Positions 1 to 7,570 of a stretch of DNA of 64,000 nucleotides are shown here, piece by piece (the first letter of the stretch is position 1; each line of letters begins with the position of its first letter). Origin of the DNA: DASXRA01 sp963737425. GTDB lineage: Bacteria; Actinomycetota; Actinomycetes; Mycobacteriales; Jatrophihabitantaceae. The stretch is from assembly GCA_963737425.1 (NCBI GenBank), contig CAVTSX010000010.1:1240001-1304000 (forward strand), read 5' to 3'. The notes under the pieces are model-generated. The model did no database searches. It saw only the letters and a program-made list of their open reading frames with translations, and was not told where the DNA came from. Both the position numbers and the translations under genes were made by a program.

Positions 1-1130
1 TCCACGGGCTCGCCCGCGGCATCGCGCAGCGGCGGCGCCGTCACCCAGCCGACGAGGTCCTGCAGCAGCACGCGGTAGCGGCGACCGCTCAGGGCGCGAA
101 GCAGCCTCCGCTCGCGATCGTCCTGTGCGGCACGCACCTGCGCGTCGATCTCGTCGCTCACGTGGCCCACGACGAGCTCCGCGGGCAGGTCGAGCACCGC
201 GGCGGCAAGTCGCGCGCGCAGCACCTCACACTCGTGGACGTCGTCGAGAAGGGCCGCGAGCCAGGCCAGCTCAGCGTCGAGATCGCCAGCCCGCTCGGCG
301 TCGAAGAGATCGGCGAACACCCGCAGCACGCTGCGCAAACGCCGGGTGGCCACGCGGGTCATCTCGATCGCGTCGGCGCGGTCATGGCCTGAGCGCAGTG
401 CGAGGTCGCCCAAAATCAGGCAGGTTCGTTGCGCCGCGATGTCGGCCACGACCATGCCGCCTGCCGTGGCAGCCTTTCCGGACGCGGTCGGCGCCTCCCG
501 GCCGGCGCCGAGCGAGTGCGCGACCTTGCCGTCGATGGCAGAGGGCACCGCTCCGGCGCGAGTCAGGGACTCGCCGATGGCCGCGAGCAGCGCCTCGTCA
601 CCGGCCTCGCCCAGCTCGACCTCGACCTCGCGCCACTGGCCGAGGGCTGCTTCGCCCGGAACATCCGCCCGCACCGTGTCGTCGCAGATCGTCGCGAGCA
701 CGCGGCCGTCGTCGGTGAGCAGTTCGTGCGCGATACGCGAGATCTGCAGATCGACAACGCGTTTGAGTGGGAGCCCGAGCCGAATGCCGACGACGAGATC
801 ACGAAAATCTTTCGGCACCGATCCGTTGGTTGCCGGCATCGTCAGTTCGGTGCGCGGTTCGCGATCGGGCAGTTTCAGCTGCCAATCGGCGTCGGCCGAC
901 CCGCGCCTGCGGCGAAGCGTCACGCCATTGCGCATCAGGTCGAACTCCGCCGTGTCGTAGTAGGCGCTCTCCAGGTCGACCGGGTCCTGCAGCGCGATGC
1001 GATACACGGCCGGCGATGCGCCGGTGACGTCCGGCAGCCTGAACTCCGCAGCGACGTCGTACCTGTCCTCCCGAACGGGCGACACGCTCGCACCGCCGGG
1101 GCCGTCAGACAAGCGACCGGCCTCGGTCAT
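1..1130 (-). CDS. CYTH and CHAD domain protein (partial, 3' end outside window)
   Basis: Translating the minus strand from the ATG at 1130 gives an open frame of 376 codons that runs off the left edge. The N-terminal ~200 residues look like a CYTH (triphosphate tunnel) domain: beta-rich, with ESAYYDTAEFDLMRNGVTLR near residues 55-75 and alternating charged strands such as DWQLKLPDREPRTEL. After a linker around residues 205-225 comes a CHAD domain with the helical motif VATRRLRSVLRVFADLF near residue 262. CHAD domains bind polyphosphate; CYTH domains hydrolyse or bind triphosphate-containing ligands. The family is usually about 500 residues, so roughly 120 residues are missing. The stop of the small gene at 1127 overlaps this ATG (ATGA-type overlap), so the two are translationally coupled. 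PPK2 lies 18 kb away, giving a loose polyphosphate connection. Domain assignment is by pattern only. Confidence 0.85.
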   Translation of the reverse strand, partial: MTEAGRLSDGPGGASVSPVREDRYDVAAEFRLPDVTGASPAVYRIALQDPVDLESAYYDTAEFDLMRNGVTLRRRRGSADADWQLKLPDREPRTELTMPATNGSVPKDFRDLVVGIRLGLPLKRVVDLQISRIAHELLTDDGRVLATICDDTVRADVPGEAALGQWREVEVELGEAGDEALLAAIGESLTRAGAVPSAIDGKVAHSLGAGREAPTASGKAATAGGMVVADIAAQRTCLILGDLALRSGHDRADAIEMTRVATRRLRSVLRVFADLFDAERAGDLDAELAWLAALLDDVHECEVLRARLAAAVLDLPAELVVGHVSDEIDAQVRAAQDDRERRLLRALSGRRYRVLLQDLVGWVTAPPLRDAAGEPV

Positions 1131-1360
1131 AACGTCTGTCGGGCCATGCACGCGCGCGCGATCTCGGCCAGCCTGACCCGGGCGAGCCGCGATGCCATCT
1201 CAGGCAGTGCCTCGCCGCTGATCGAGCCGCGCAGATCGCGAATCGCGGCGGCGACGCCTCCTGCGATCACCGAGGCGGAGAGCACCCCGGCGAATTGCTG
1301 AGCGAGCTCGCGCGAGATCTCCGTGACCAGGCCCTCTGCCGTCGTCGCCGTCGCCGTCAT
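1127..1360 (-). CDS. Small helical protein, three-helix-bundle dimerisation-domain type
   Basis: 77 residues from ATG 1360 (MTATATTAEGLVTEISRELA...). The sequence is nearly all amphipathic helix: a first helix LVTEISRELAQQFAG, an Ala/Gly-rich middle and a final helix LPEMASRLARVRLAEIARA. This resembles the small three-helix-bundle dimerisation-domain proteins common in actinobacteria, often found beside regulators; no catalytic motif is visible. Its start codon overlaps the stop of a 31-codon upstream ORF, and its own stop overlaps the start of the CYTH-CHAD gene, so all three are likely read from one transcript. A longer in-frame start (GTG/ATG at 1432) exists but has no ribosome site. Function unknown. 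Confidence 0.6.
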   Translation of the reverse strand: MTATATTAEGLVTEISRELAQQFAGVLSASVIAGGVAAAIRDLRGSISGEALPEMASRLARVRLAEIARACMARQTL

Positions 1361-1452
1361 GGCGCTGCACGCAGCGAGCACTCGAGCGTGCGAGCCAGGG
1401 TGACGCCCCTCGTCGACGGACGATTGGCCCATCGCGCCACATATGCTGTCAT
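1357..1452 (-). CDS. 31-residue ORF, possible leader peptide
   Basis: A strong Shine-Dalgarno (GAGGAGA) lies 5 bases upstream of ATG 1452 on the minus strand and opens a 31-codon frame beginning MTAYVARWANRPSTRG. Its TGA overlaps the ATG of the next small gene (ATGA at 1357-1360), which itself has no good ribosome site. This is the classic arrangement for translational coupling, so the ORF may act as a leader whose translation delivers ribosomes to the downstream gene. The peptide is Arg-rich with no recognised domain. It could also be the true N-terminal start of a frameshifted gene. Confidence 0.45.
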   Translation of the reverse strand: MTAYVARWANRPSTRGVTLARTLECSLRAAP

Positions 1453-1596
1453 TACTGTCTCCTCAACGGTGCTTGCCGGATATGCCGGCGAGTAGAGCGT
1501 GGCTTCTTCTCGCGCTTGCAGGCAGGGCCAATAGTCCTGAGATATGCACCCGCGCACTTGCGTCACCGCGAGGACGAAATCGGGCAAGACTTAGGC

Positions 1597-2619
1597 GTGA
1601 CCCGCTGGGTGCTGCATGTGGATCTCGACCAGTTCATCGCCGCCGTCGAAGTGCTCCGGCGACCGGAGTTGCGCGGGCGGCCGGTCGTGGTCGGCGGCGA
1701 CGGGGATCCGACCAAACGCGGCGTCGTCAGCACGGCCTCCTACGAGGCTCGCGTATTCGGCGTGCGCTCCGGCCTGCCCTTGCGCATCGCGGCCCGGCGC
1801 TGCCCGGATGCGGTGTTTCTGCCGGTCGACCGCAACGTGTACGAGGCGGCGTCATCGGCGGTCATGGCGACCTTGCGCGGATTCGACGCAGTGGTCGAGG
1901 TGTTGGGCTGGGACGAGGCCTTCCTGGCGGTCGACACCTCCGATCCGGAGGCCACCGCTCGCGAGATCCAGGCGCGGGTTCACGCCTCGACCAGGCTCGA
2001 CTGCAGCGTCGGCATCGGGCAGAACAAGCTGCAGGCAAAGCTTGCGACGGGCTTCGGCAAGCCCGCGGGCGTCTTCCGGCTGACCTACGCGACGTGGTTC
2101 GACGTGCTCGGCGAGCGCTCCACGGATGCGCTGTGGGGCATCGGCGCCAAGACCGCGAAGCGCCTGGCCGGGCTCGGCATCACGACGGTCAGCGAACTCG
2201 CCGCGACCGATCCCGCTGCGCTCGCGGCGCAGGTGGGTCCCGCCACGGGGCCATGGCTGGTGCGGCTCGCCCGCGGCGGCGACGATTCGCCGGTGCGCGG
2301 CACGCCGTACGTCGCGCGCTCGCGCAGCCGCGAGAGCACCTACCAGGTCGACCTCGACGACTGGGCCGAGGTGCACCGCGAGATCGTGCGCCTGGCGCGT
2401 CTGGTCGCCGACGACATCGCCGGCGAGCACCGCCCGGTTGTGCGGGTGATCGTCAAGGTGCGCTACGCCCCGTTCTTCACCAGCACCCACGGCCTGGCCA
2501 TGTCGACGCCTGGTGCCGAGTCCGCCCTGATCGAGCAGACGGCGCTCGCCGCCCTGGATCTGTTCACCGACCGGCGGCCGGTTCGCCTGCTCGGCGTCCG
2601 GGCCGAGTTCGCCCGGTGA
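1597..2619 (+). CDS. dinB: Y-family DNA polymerase IV, DinB2-like
   Basis: 340 residues from the GTG at 1597, chosen because the conserved block HVDLDQFIAAVE begins at residue 7; longer in-frame starts add unconserved sequence. Catalytic carboxylates are visible: Asp9 and Asp106-Glu107 (GWDEAF). The fingers motif YEARVFGVRSGLPL and a helix-hairpin-helix (LWGIGAKTAKRLAGLG, about 181-196) are present, followed by a little-finger domain. The protein does error-prone translesion synthesis. The residue in the steric-gate position (Phe13 in E. coli DinB, FFA motif) is Ile14. Mycobacterial DinB2 has Leu at this place and readily inserts ribonucleotides, so this looks like the DinB2 subgroup. There is no C-terminal beta-clamp motif that I can recognise. 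Transcribed alone; convergent with the deacetylase gene. Confidence 0.93.
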   Translation: MTRWVLHVDLDQFIAAVEVLRRPELRGRPVVVGGDGDPTKRGVVSTASYEARVFGVRSGLPLRIAARRCPDAVFLPVDRNVYEAASSAVMATLRGFDAVVEVLGWDEAFLAVDTSDPEATAREIQARVHASTRLDCSVGIGQNKLQAKLATGFGKPAGVFRLTYATWFDVLGERSTDALWGIGAKTAKRLAGLGITTVSELAATDPAALAAQVGPATGPWLVRLARGGDDSPVRGTPYVARSRSRESTYQVDLDDWAEVHREIVRLARLVADDIAGEHRPVVRVIVKVRYAPFFTSTHGLAMSTPGAESALIEQTALAALDLFTDRRPVRLLGVRAEFAR

Positions 2620-2637
2620 TCTGCACGGCCCCGCCCA

Positions 2638-3531
2638 TCACAATCGCGGCGGTTCGAACCGTCGAGGCTCGAGGCCCAGTGTTCGCACGTGACTCGCGAC
2701 CTCTGCCATCGTCGCGATCCACACGCCCGGCGTCGCCCGCATGATCTCGATCAGCCGCTGCAGGCCACGAGCGCGACCGGGCCGGCCGGTCAGGAAGGGA
2801 TGGCAGGTCAGCACGAGGCATCCACCGTCGTCGTGCATTGCCTCGAACTCGGCGGTCCACATCTCGAGGACCTTGGCCGGGCTCTCGATGACACCGCTGC
2901 CGGTGATTCCCGGCAGGTAGGCGTACTGCTCCCAGTCGTCGAGACCCCAGTGCACCGGAATCTCGACGATCCGAGCGGCCGGTGTGCCTCCGGCGTCGAG
3001 CAGATAGGGCACGTCGCTGTCCATGAGGCTGCTGTCGTATGCGAAACCGCGCTCGGCCAGCAGCGCCGGCGTGTGATAGTTCAGCTCCCACAACGGGGCC
3101 CGGTAACCGACCGGACGCACTCCGGCCACTCGCTCGAGCGCGTCCATTCCCCGGTCGATGACGGTGGCCTCGTCGGCGCGCGACATCCCGATCATGGACT
3201 CGTGCAGGTAGCCGTGATGTGCGACCTCGTGACCCGCATCGACGATCGACCGGGTGACTCCGGGATAACGCAACGCGGTATACCCGGGCACGAAGAACGT
3301 GGCCCGGATGTCGTTCGCGGCCAGCATCCTCAGCAGGCGCGGCACGCCGCTGAGCGGCCCGTACGCCTGGTGCGTCATGACCGACATGCGCGCCGCGGTC
3401 GCCGGATCAATCGCCAGTATCGCCGCCTCGGCGTCCAGGTCGAAGGTGAGCACGGCAGCCGACCGGTTGCCGTGTGGCCAGGCGACGGGCTGCGCCGCGG
3501 CCGTCGCATCAGGCTGCTCGGACTGGCTCAT
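2638..3531 (-). CDS. NodB-type polysaccharide deacetylase / cyclic amide hydrolase-like
   Basis: 297 residues from ATG 3531 (a GTG three codons earlier is also possible). The NodB fold is shown by LTFDLDAEAA (metal-binding Asp motif, ~residue 29), IRATFFVPGY, the HxxxH metal motif in GHEVAHHGYLHE (~110) and GYRAPLWE. The Asp-His-His set seems intact, unlike metal-independent cyclic imidases. Relatives include peptidoglycan deacetylases but also allantoinase PuuE and cyclic imide hydrolases. There is no signal peptide, so a cytoplasmic small-molecule amidase is more likely than a wall enzyme. It sits 11 bp behind an NCS1 nucleobase/hydantoin-type permease in the same direction, which supports a ring-opening role on an imported N-heterocycle. 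The substrate is inferred. Confidence 0.8.
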   Translation of the reverse strand: MSQSEQPDATAAAQPVAWPHGNRSAAVLTFDLDAEAAILAIDPATAARMSVMTHQAYGPLSGVPRLLRMLAANDIRATFFVPGYTALRYPGVTRSIVDAGHEVAHHGYLHESMIGMSRADEATVIDRGMDALERVAGVRPVGYRAPLWELNYHTPALLAERGFAYDSSLMDSDVPYLLDAGGTPAARIVEIPVHWGLDDWEQYAYLPGITGSGVIESPAKVLEMWTAEFEAMHDDGGCLVLTCHPFLTGRPGRARGLQRLIEIMRATPGVWIATMAEVASHVRTLGLEPRRFEPPRL

Positions 3532-3542
3532 CTCCCCCACCG

Positions 3543-5021
3543 CTACAACGTGCTGACCGGCTGGCGATCATGCGGATTGCGGCGCCATTCCCGCACCCGG
3601 CGCGGTCGAGCCCCGGCCGGATCGCGAGCCGACTCCGGAAACATCGCGTGCAGCAGAACGTACACAAGTCCGGACGTGACAGAGCCGGCGAGCCAGGACA
3701 GATCGATGTTGCCGGCCGCCGTGGCAAGCGGTCCTTGCAGCCAGTGCGGCATTCCGTACTCGAAACTCCACGTCGCCGCCGCGCCGAGCAGGAAGGCGAT
3801 CATCGCCGGCCATGCGACGGCCGCGAGCGTGCTCGTTGTGCTGCGCCCGAACAGCGCCTCGACGTCGACCTGTTGGCGGCGGAGGCCGTAGAAGTGGATC
3901 AGCATGATGGTCGCCCAGGGCGCGACCCACGTGACGAGTCCGGACAACCAGCCATCGAGCGATTCGGCGAATCCGGTACGCGTGACGAGGAAGCAGGTGA
4001 AGCCCAGTGCGAGGACGCCGACGCCGACGCTGAGCTTTCGCCGGTCGACCCGCCAGCCGAGCGTCTGTGCGCACAGGCCGCAGGAGTAGATGTTCAGGAT
4101 GTTCGTGGCGATCGGTCCGTGGATCACCAGCAGAATCACCGGAACCGCAAGCGCGCCGTAGCCCTGCACCACCAGCTGCCCGGGATCCACCTGCTGCGAG
4201 ACGGTCGCCAGTGTTGCGCCGAGGACACCCAGCCAGACCGTGGGAAGGAACTGCCCGAGCACGCTGGCCAGGTACAACCGGCGCGGCGCGACGGACCGGG
4301 GCACGAACCGTGAGTAGTCCGAGGCGTAGGCGAACCAGGTGATCCCCCAGCCGATGCCGATCGCCGTCATGAGAGTGCTCAGCGCGCTCCACAGTGCCGC
4401 GCCGTGCAGTCGAGCACCGCGGTAGTCCCAGTGCACCCCTGAGTGCGTCCAGGCGACGATCGTCATCGCGAGCAGGACGAGCAGCGTGAGCGGCACGGTC
4501 CACTGTTCGAAGCGGGCGATGGCGCGAAATCCCAGCGCGGCCAAGCTGATCTGAATCGCCATGATCGCGATCGCGAGGCTGATCTTGACGCTGGTTCCGC
4601 CGCCGAGTCCGAGCTTGCCGAACAGCGACACCACCAGGTCGAGGATGATCCAGGTGTTGATGGCGCACCAGCCCACCGCGAGGATGCCCTGCAGCGCGGC
4701 AGGCACGAATGCGCCCACCCGTCCGAATGCGCTGCGCGAAAGCACCATCTGACTGACCGACGTTCGCTGCCCCATCAGCACGAAGAACCCGAAGATCAAC
4801 ATGCCGGCCAGGTTGCCGGTGATCAGGACGGCGACCGTCTGGGCCAGGCTCAGGCCGAGGGCGATACCCAGGGCGCCGAGAACCCAGTTGATCGGCGCGA
4901 CGTTCGCGCCGGCCCAGATCCAGAACTGGTGCGCCGCGGTCGAGGTGCATAGCCGCTCGGGTATCGGATTGAGCGAGTGCTCGGCTGATTCGGACACGTC
5001 GTGGTCGGCTAGCAGCGTCAT
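3543..5021 (-). CDS. NCS1-family purine/cytosine/hydantoin permease
   Basis: 492 residues, about twelve hydrophobic segments. The family signature is at the start of TM1-TM2 (FWIWAGANVAPINWVLGALG, about 33-52), typical of Nucleobase:Cation Symporter-1 proteins such as CodB. These import purines, pyrimidines, allantoin or hydantoins with H+ or Na+. The ATG at 5021 faces the oxidoreductase gene at 5117 across a 95-bp divergent promoter containing two inverted repeats. The downstream deacetylase starts within 11 bp. The context suggests an imported ring nitrogen compound is then hydrolysed; the exact substrate cannot be read from sequence. Confidence 0.88.
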   Translation of the reverse strand: MTLLADHDVSESAEHSLNPIPERLCTSTAAHQFWIWAGANVAPINWVLGALGIALGLSLAQTVAVLITGNLAGMLIFGFFVLMGQRTSVSQMVLSRSAFGRVGAFVPAALQGILAVGWCAINTWIILDLVVSLFGKLGLGGGTSVKISLAIAIMAIQISLAALGFRAIARFEQWTVPLTLLVLLAMTIVAWTHSGVHWDYRGARLHGAALWSALSTLMTAIGIGWGITWFAYASDYSRFVPRSVAPRRLYLASVLGQFLPTVWLGVLGATLATVSQQVDPGQLVVQGYGALAVPVILLVIHGPIATNILNIYSCGLCAQTLGWRVDRRKLSVGVGVLALGFTCFLVTRTGFAESLDGWLSGLVTWVAPWATIMLIHFYGLRRQQVDVEALFGRSTTSTLAAVAWPAMIAFLLGAAATWSFEYGMPHWLQGPLATAAGNIDLSWLAGSVTSGLVYVLLHAMFPESARDPAGARPRRVREWRRNPHDRQPVSTL

Positions 5022-5043
5022 GTGGACTCCCAGGTCGAAGTCG

Positions 5044-5064
5044 CAACAGCATGGAGCGCTGTTG
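5044..5064. promoter_or_regulatory. Candidate operator CAACAGC-N7-GCTGTTG in divergent promoter
   Basis: A perfect 7-bp inverted repeat (5044-5050 and 5058-5064) with a 7-base spacer, centred between the divergent permease and oxidoreductase genes. A second 9-bp inverted repeat (ATGTGGACT at 5020-5028 and AGTCCACAT at 5077-5085) brackets it symmetrically. Dyads of this shape are usual binding sites for dimeric regulators. The XRE-cupin gene at 6984-7544 in the same cluster is the nearest candidate regulator. Seen directly; function inferred. Confidence 0.5.
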
Positions 5065-5116
5065 TACTATTCGTCAAGTCCACATGTCGTATAGAGCAAC
5101 TGCGGAGCGACTGCCC

Positions 5117-6274
5117 ATGACCTCGTCCATTGCCGGCGCAGCACCGGCAACCGCCGACCTAGCGTCCGGCCACCCCGTCCTCGAACCGATGCTCCTCGGC
5201 CGCCACCGCCTGGCCAACCGGGCCGTCGTCGCCCCCATGTCACGCGTCAGCGCGGGCGAGACCGGTGTGCCGACCCGCCAGATGAGCGACTACTACAGCG
5301 CATTCGCAGCCGGCGGCTTCGCCCTGGTGATCACCGAGGGCATCTACACCGACCGGCTGTTCTCGCGGTCCTACGCGCATCAGCCCGGCCTCACGTCCGG
5401 CGACCAGCAGCGCGGATGGGCCGCGGTCGCCGAAGCCGTCCACGCGAACGGCGGCACCTTCATCGCGCAACTGATGCACGGCGGCGCGCTGTCGCAATGC
5501 CTCACCGAGACGGTCGGGCCGTCTGCCGTCGCGCCGCTCGGTACCAAGATGCGTGACTACGGCGGCTCGGGCCCGTACCCGCTGCCACAGGCGATGAGCC
5601 GCGAGCAGATCGAGGCCGCCACGAAGGGTTTCGCCGCCGCCGCGCAACGCGCGTACGAGGCGGGTTTCGACGGCGTGGAGATCCACGCGGCGAACGGCTA
5701 CCTGCTGGACCAGTTCATCACCGGCTACACGAACCTCCGTACCGACCGGTACGGCCGCACGAGCGGCAACCGGATCCGGCTGACGGCCGAGGTGCTCGCT
5801 GCCGTGCGGGCGCAGGTTCCGTCCGACTTCGTCGTCGGGGTCCGGCTGTCCCAGACCAAGGTCAACGACGGGCACTACCGCTGGACCGGCCGGTCCGAGG
5901 CCGCCGTCTACTTCGCCGCTGTCGCCGAAGCCGGCGCCGACTACGTGCACGTCGCGAGCGAAGGCCGCGACTGGCACGAGACGGCCATGCTCGAGGCAGA
6001 CCTCAGCGTCACCAGCCTGGCTCGCGCGGTCACCGGGCTCGCCGTCATCGCCAACGGCGGCATGCACCGGCCCGACCTGTCCGCCGAACTCCTGCAGTCC
6101 GGCCATGCCGATCTGGTCGCGCTCGCCAGCGGCGCATTGGCCAATCCGGACTGGCCACAGCGGATCAGGCAGGGGCAGGCGATCGACGAGTTCGACCCCG
6201 CGCTGTTGCACCCGTCGGCCAGCCTGGACAACGCCGCGCGCGTTGCCCGCGCCGGACAGGCCGGCCGCGAATGA
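5117..6274 (+). CDS. Old-yellow-enzyme-like NADH:flavin oxidoreductase
   Basis: 385 residues from ATG 5117, which has GGAG nine bases upstream. The FMN-binding TIM barrel of the OYE/2,4-dienoyl-CoA reductase family is recognisable by NRAVVAPMSRVSA (~36-48), FIAQLMHGGALS, the substrate loop FDGVEIHAANGYLLDQF (~185-201), a later VIANGGMH phosphate-binding strand and DLVALASGALANPDWP. HAANGYL replaces the HGAHGYL of bacterial enzymes. No C-terminal Fe-S/FAD half is present, so it is a short ene-reductase. It forms an operon with the DUF1989 gene (ATGA overlap at 6271). With the ring hydrolase opposite, it could saturate a C=C bond of a cyclic substrate before ring opening; that order is inference. 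Confidence 0.88.
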   Translation: MTSSIAGAAPATADLASGHPVLEPMLLGRHRLANRAVVAPMSRVSAGETGVPTRQMSDYYSAFAAGGFALVITEGIYTDRLFSRSYAHQPGLTSGDQQRGWAAVAEAVHANGGTFIAQLMHGGALSQCLTETVGPSAVAPLGTKMRDYGGSGPYPLPQAMSREQIEAATKGFAAAAQRAYEAGFDGVEIHAANGYLLDQFITGYTNLRTDRYGRTSGNRIRLTAEVLAAVRAQVPSDFVVGVRLSQTKVNDGHYRWTGRSEAAVYFAAVAEAGADYVHVASEGRDWHETAMLEADLSVTSLARAVTGLAVIANGGMHRPDLSAELLQSGHADLVALASGALANPDWPQRIRQGQAIDEFDPALLHPSASLDNAARVARAGQAGRE

Positions 6275-6924
6275 GCTCGAACGCCGTCGAGCGCGCGCCC
6301 GCGCCGTCAAGCCACACGCTGCCGGCCGGAACCGGGCACGCCTACCTTCTGCGCAAGGATTCCTCGGCCCGCATCGTCAACCTGCACGGATCGCAGGTGA
6401 TCGACACCTGGGCATTCGCGCGCAGCAGCCCGGCCGAGTTCCTGTCCATGGAGCACACCCGGGGCGTGCTCGGCCGCATCGCCCCACGTGCTGGTGACGA
6501 CCTCCACACGAACCATCGCCGGGCGCTGCTGCGGTTCGAGCACGACACCAGCCCGGGCATCCACGACACGCTCATCCCGGCGTGCGATCGCGAGAGGTAC
6601 CGCCTGCTCGGTCACCGCGGATTTCACCGCAACTGCCACGACAACTTCGCGGCCGCCACCGCCGAGGCCGGCCTCGAGGTCGCGATGCCCGCGCCGCTGA
6701 ACCTGTTCATGAACATCCCGGTGATGCCTGACGGCAGCCTGCGCTTCGAGCCGTCCGCGTGCCGGCCCGGCGACTTTGTGACGCTTCGAGCACTCGACGA
6801 CGTCTACCTCGTGTTGTCGGCCTGCCCGCAGGACATCGTGCCGATCAACGGGCGTCGGCTCGCCCCGGCCGACGTCAGTGTGGAGATCGATGCCAGCTCA
6901 CCCGCGCTGCAGGCCCTAGGCTAG
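6271..6924 (+). CDS. DUF1989 / urea-carboxylase-associated family protein
   Basis: 217 residues. Family-typical features are GSQVIDTWAFARSSPAEFLSMEHTR (split here around residues 42-65), a His/Cys-containing middle GHRGFHRNCHDNF (~113-125) and the C-terminal LNLFMNIPV...CRPGDFVTLRALDDVYLVLSACPQD. DUF1989 proteins occur beside urea carboxylase and guanidine-handling genes and probably bind metal through conserved His/Cys, but their reaction is not settled. The start overlaps the OYE stop. Here no urea carboxylase is nearby, so the family label should be taken as structural kinship only. Confidence 0.85.
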   Translation: MSSNAVERAPAPSSHTLPAGTGHAYLLRKDSSARIVNLHGSQVIDTWAFARSSPAEFLSMEHTRGVLGRIAPRAGDDLHTNHRRALLRFEHDTSPGIHDTLIPACDRERYRLLGHRGFHRNCHDNFAAATAEAGLEVAMPAPLNLFMNIPVMPDGSLRFEPSACRPGDFVTLRALDDVYLVLSACPQDIVPINGRRLAPADVSVEIDASSPALQALG

Positions 6925-6983
6925 CTGCGTTGATCACAGGTGCCGGACGTTGCCGGCCAACGCCGCAACCCGAAGGACTCGCA

Positions 6984-7544
6984 CTGGCTACCTCGGACGA
7001 CAGCGACGAGATCGGCGCGCGGCTGCGCAGCATCCGGCAGGCCAAGGGAATCTCGGCCCGTGACCTCGCCGATCGGGCCGGCGTCACAGCGGCGTACATC
7101 AGCCGGCTGGAGAACGGCAAGATGAGCCCGACCGTCGCCAGCCTGAGCCGGGTCATGCAGGCACTCGGCGAGTCGGTCGGCGCGCTGTTCGGGCAGGGTT
7201 CAGACGACGACGAGCCGGTCGTGCGCAGCGATCAGCGCCGGCTGGTTCGCAGCCACGGCGTCGACGATTACCGGATCACCCCGACGTGGGCCGATCGCCT
7301 CGAGGTCCTCGAGACCGTCGTCGCCGCCGGAAAGGGCAGCGGCCCGAGCCCGTACAGCCACCCCGGCGACCAGGAATGCGTGCTCGTCATGGAGGGTTCG
7401 CTCACGATCTGGCTCTCCGATGTCAAGCATGTCCTGGCCGCCGGTGACGCAATCACCTTCGCCTGCCGGGTGCCGCACCGCTGGTCCAACCCGACCAGGA
7501 AGGTGACCCGCGTGCTGTGGATCATCACGCCCGCCACCTACTGA
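6984..7544 (+). CDS. XRE-family regulator with C-terminal cupin domain
   Basis: 186 residues if the CTG at 6984 is the start; it has a near-perfect GAAGGA ribosome site six bases upstream. A TTG at 6930 would add 18 residues with no similarity to family members. Residues ~10-65 form an HTH_3 domain (LRSIRQAKGISARDLADR...AAYISRLENGKMSPTVASL); residues ~105-180 are a small beta-barrel cupin (SHPGDQECVLVMEGSLTIWL...GDAITFACRVPHRWSNP) expected to bind a small effector. XRE-cupin proteins typically control amine, amino acid or nucleobase catabolism. It is 59 bp behind the DUF1989 gene and likely controls the divergent cluster. Confidence 0.87.
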   Translation: MATSDDSDEIGARLRSIRQAKGISARDLADRAGVTAAYISRLENGKMSPTVASLSRVMQALGESVGALFGQGSDDDEPVVRSDQRRLVRSHGVDDYRITPTWADRLEVLETVVAAGKGSGPSPYSHPGDQECVLVMEGSLTIWLSDVKHVLAAGDAITFACRVPHRWSNPTRKVTRVLWIITPATY

Positions 7545-7570
7545 CCTCGCGGTCCCCGGGCCACGGTCGG

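Noticed and set aside
125..1301. Several plus-strand frames at the left edge
   Set aside because: The minus strand encodes the CYTH-CHAD protein with real domain motifs in this stretch.
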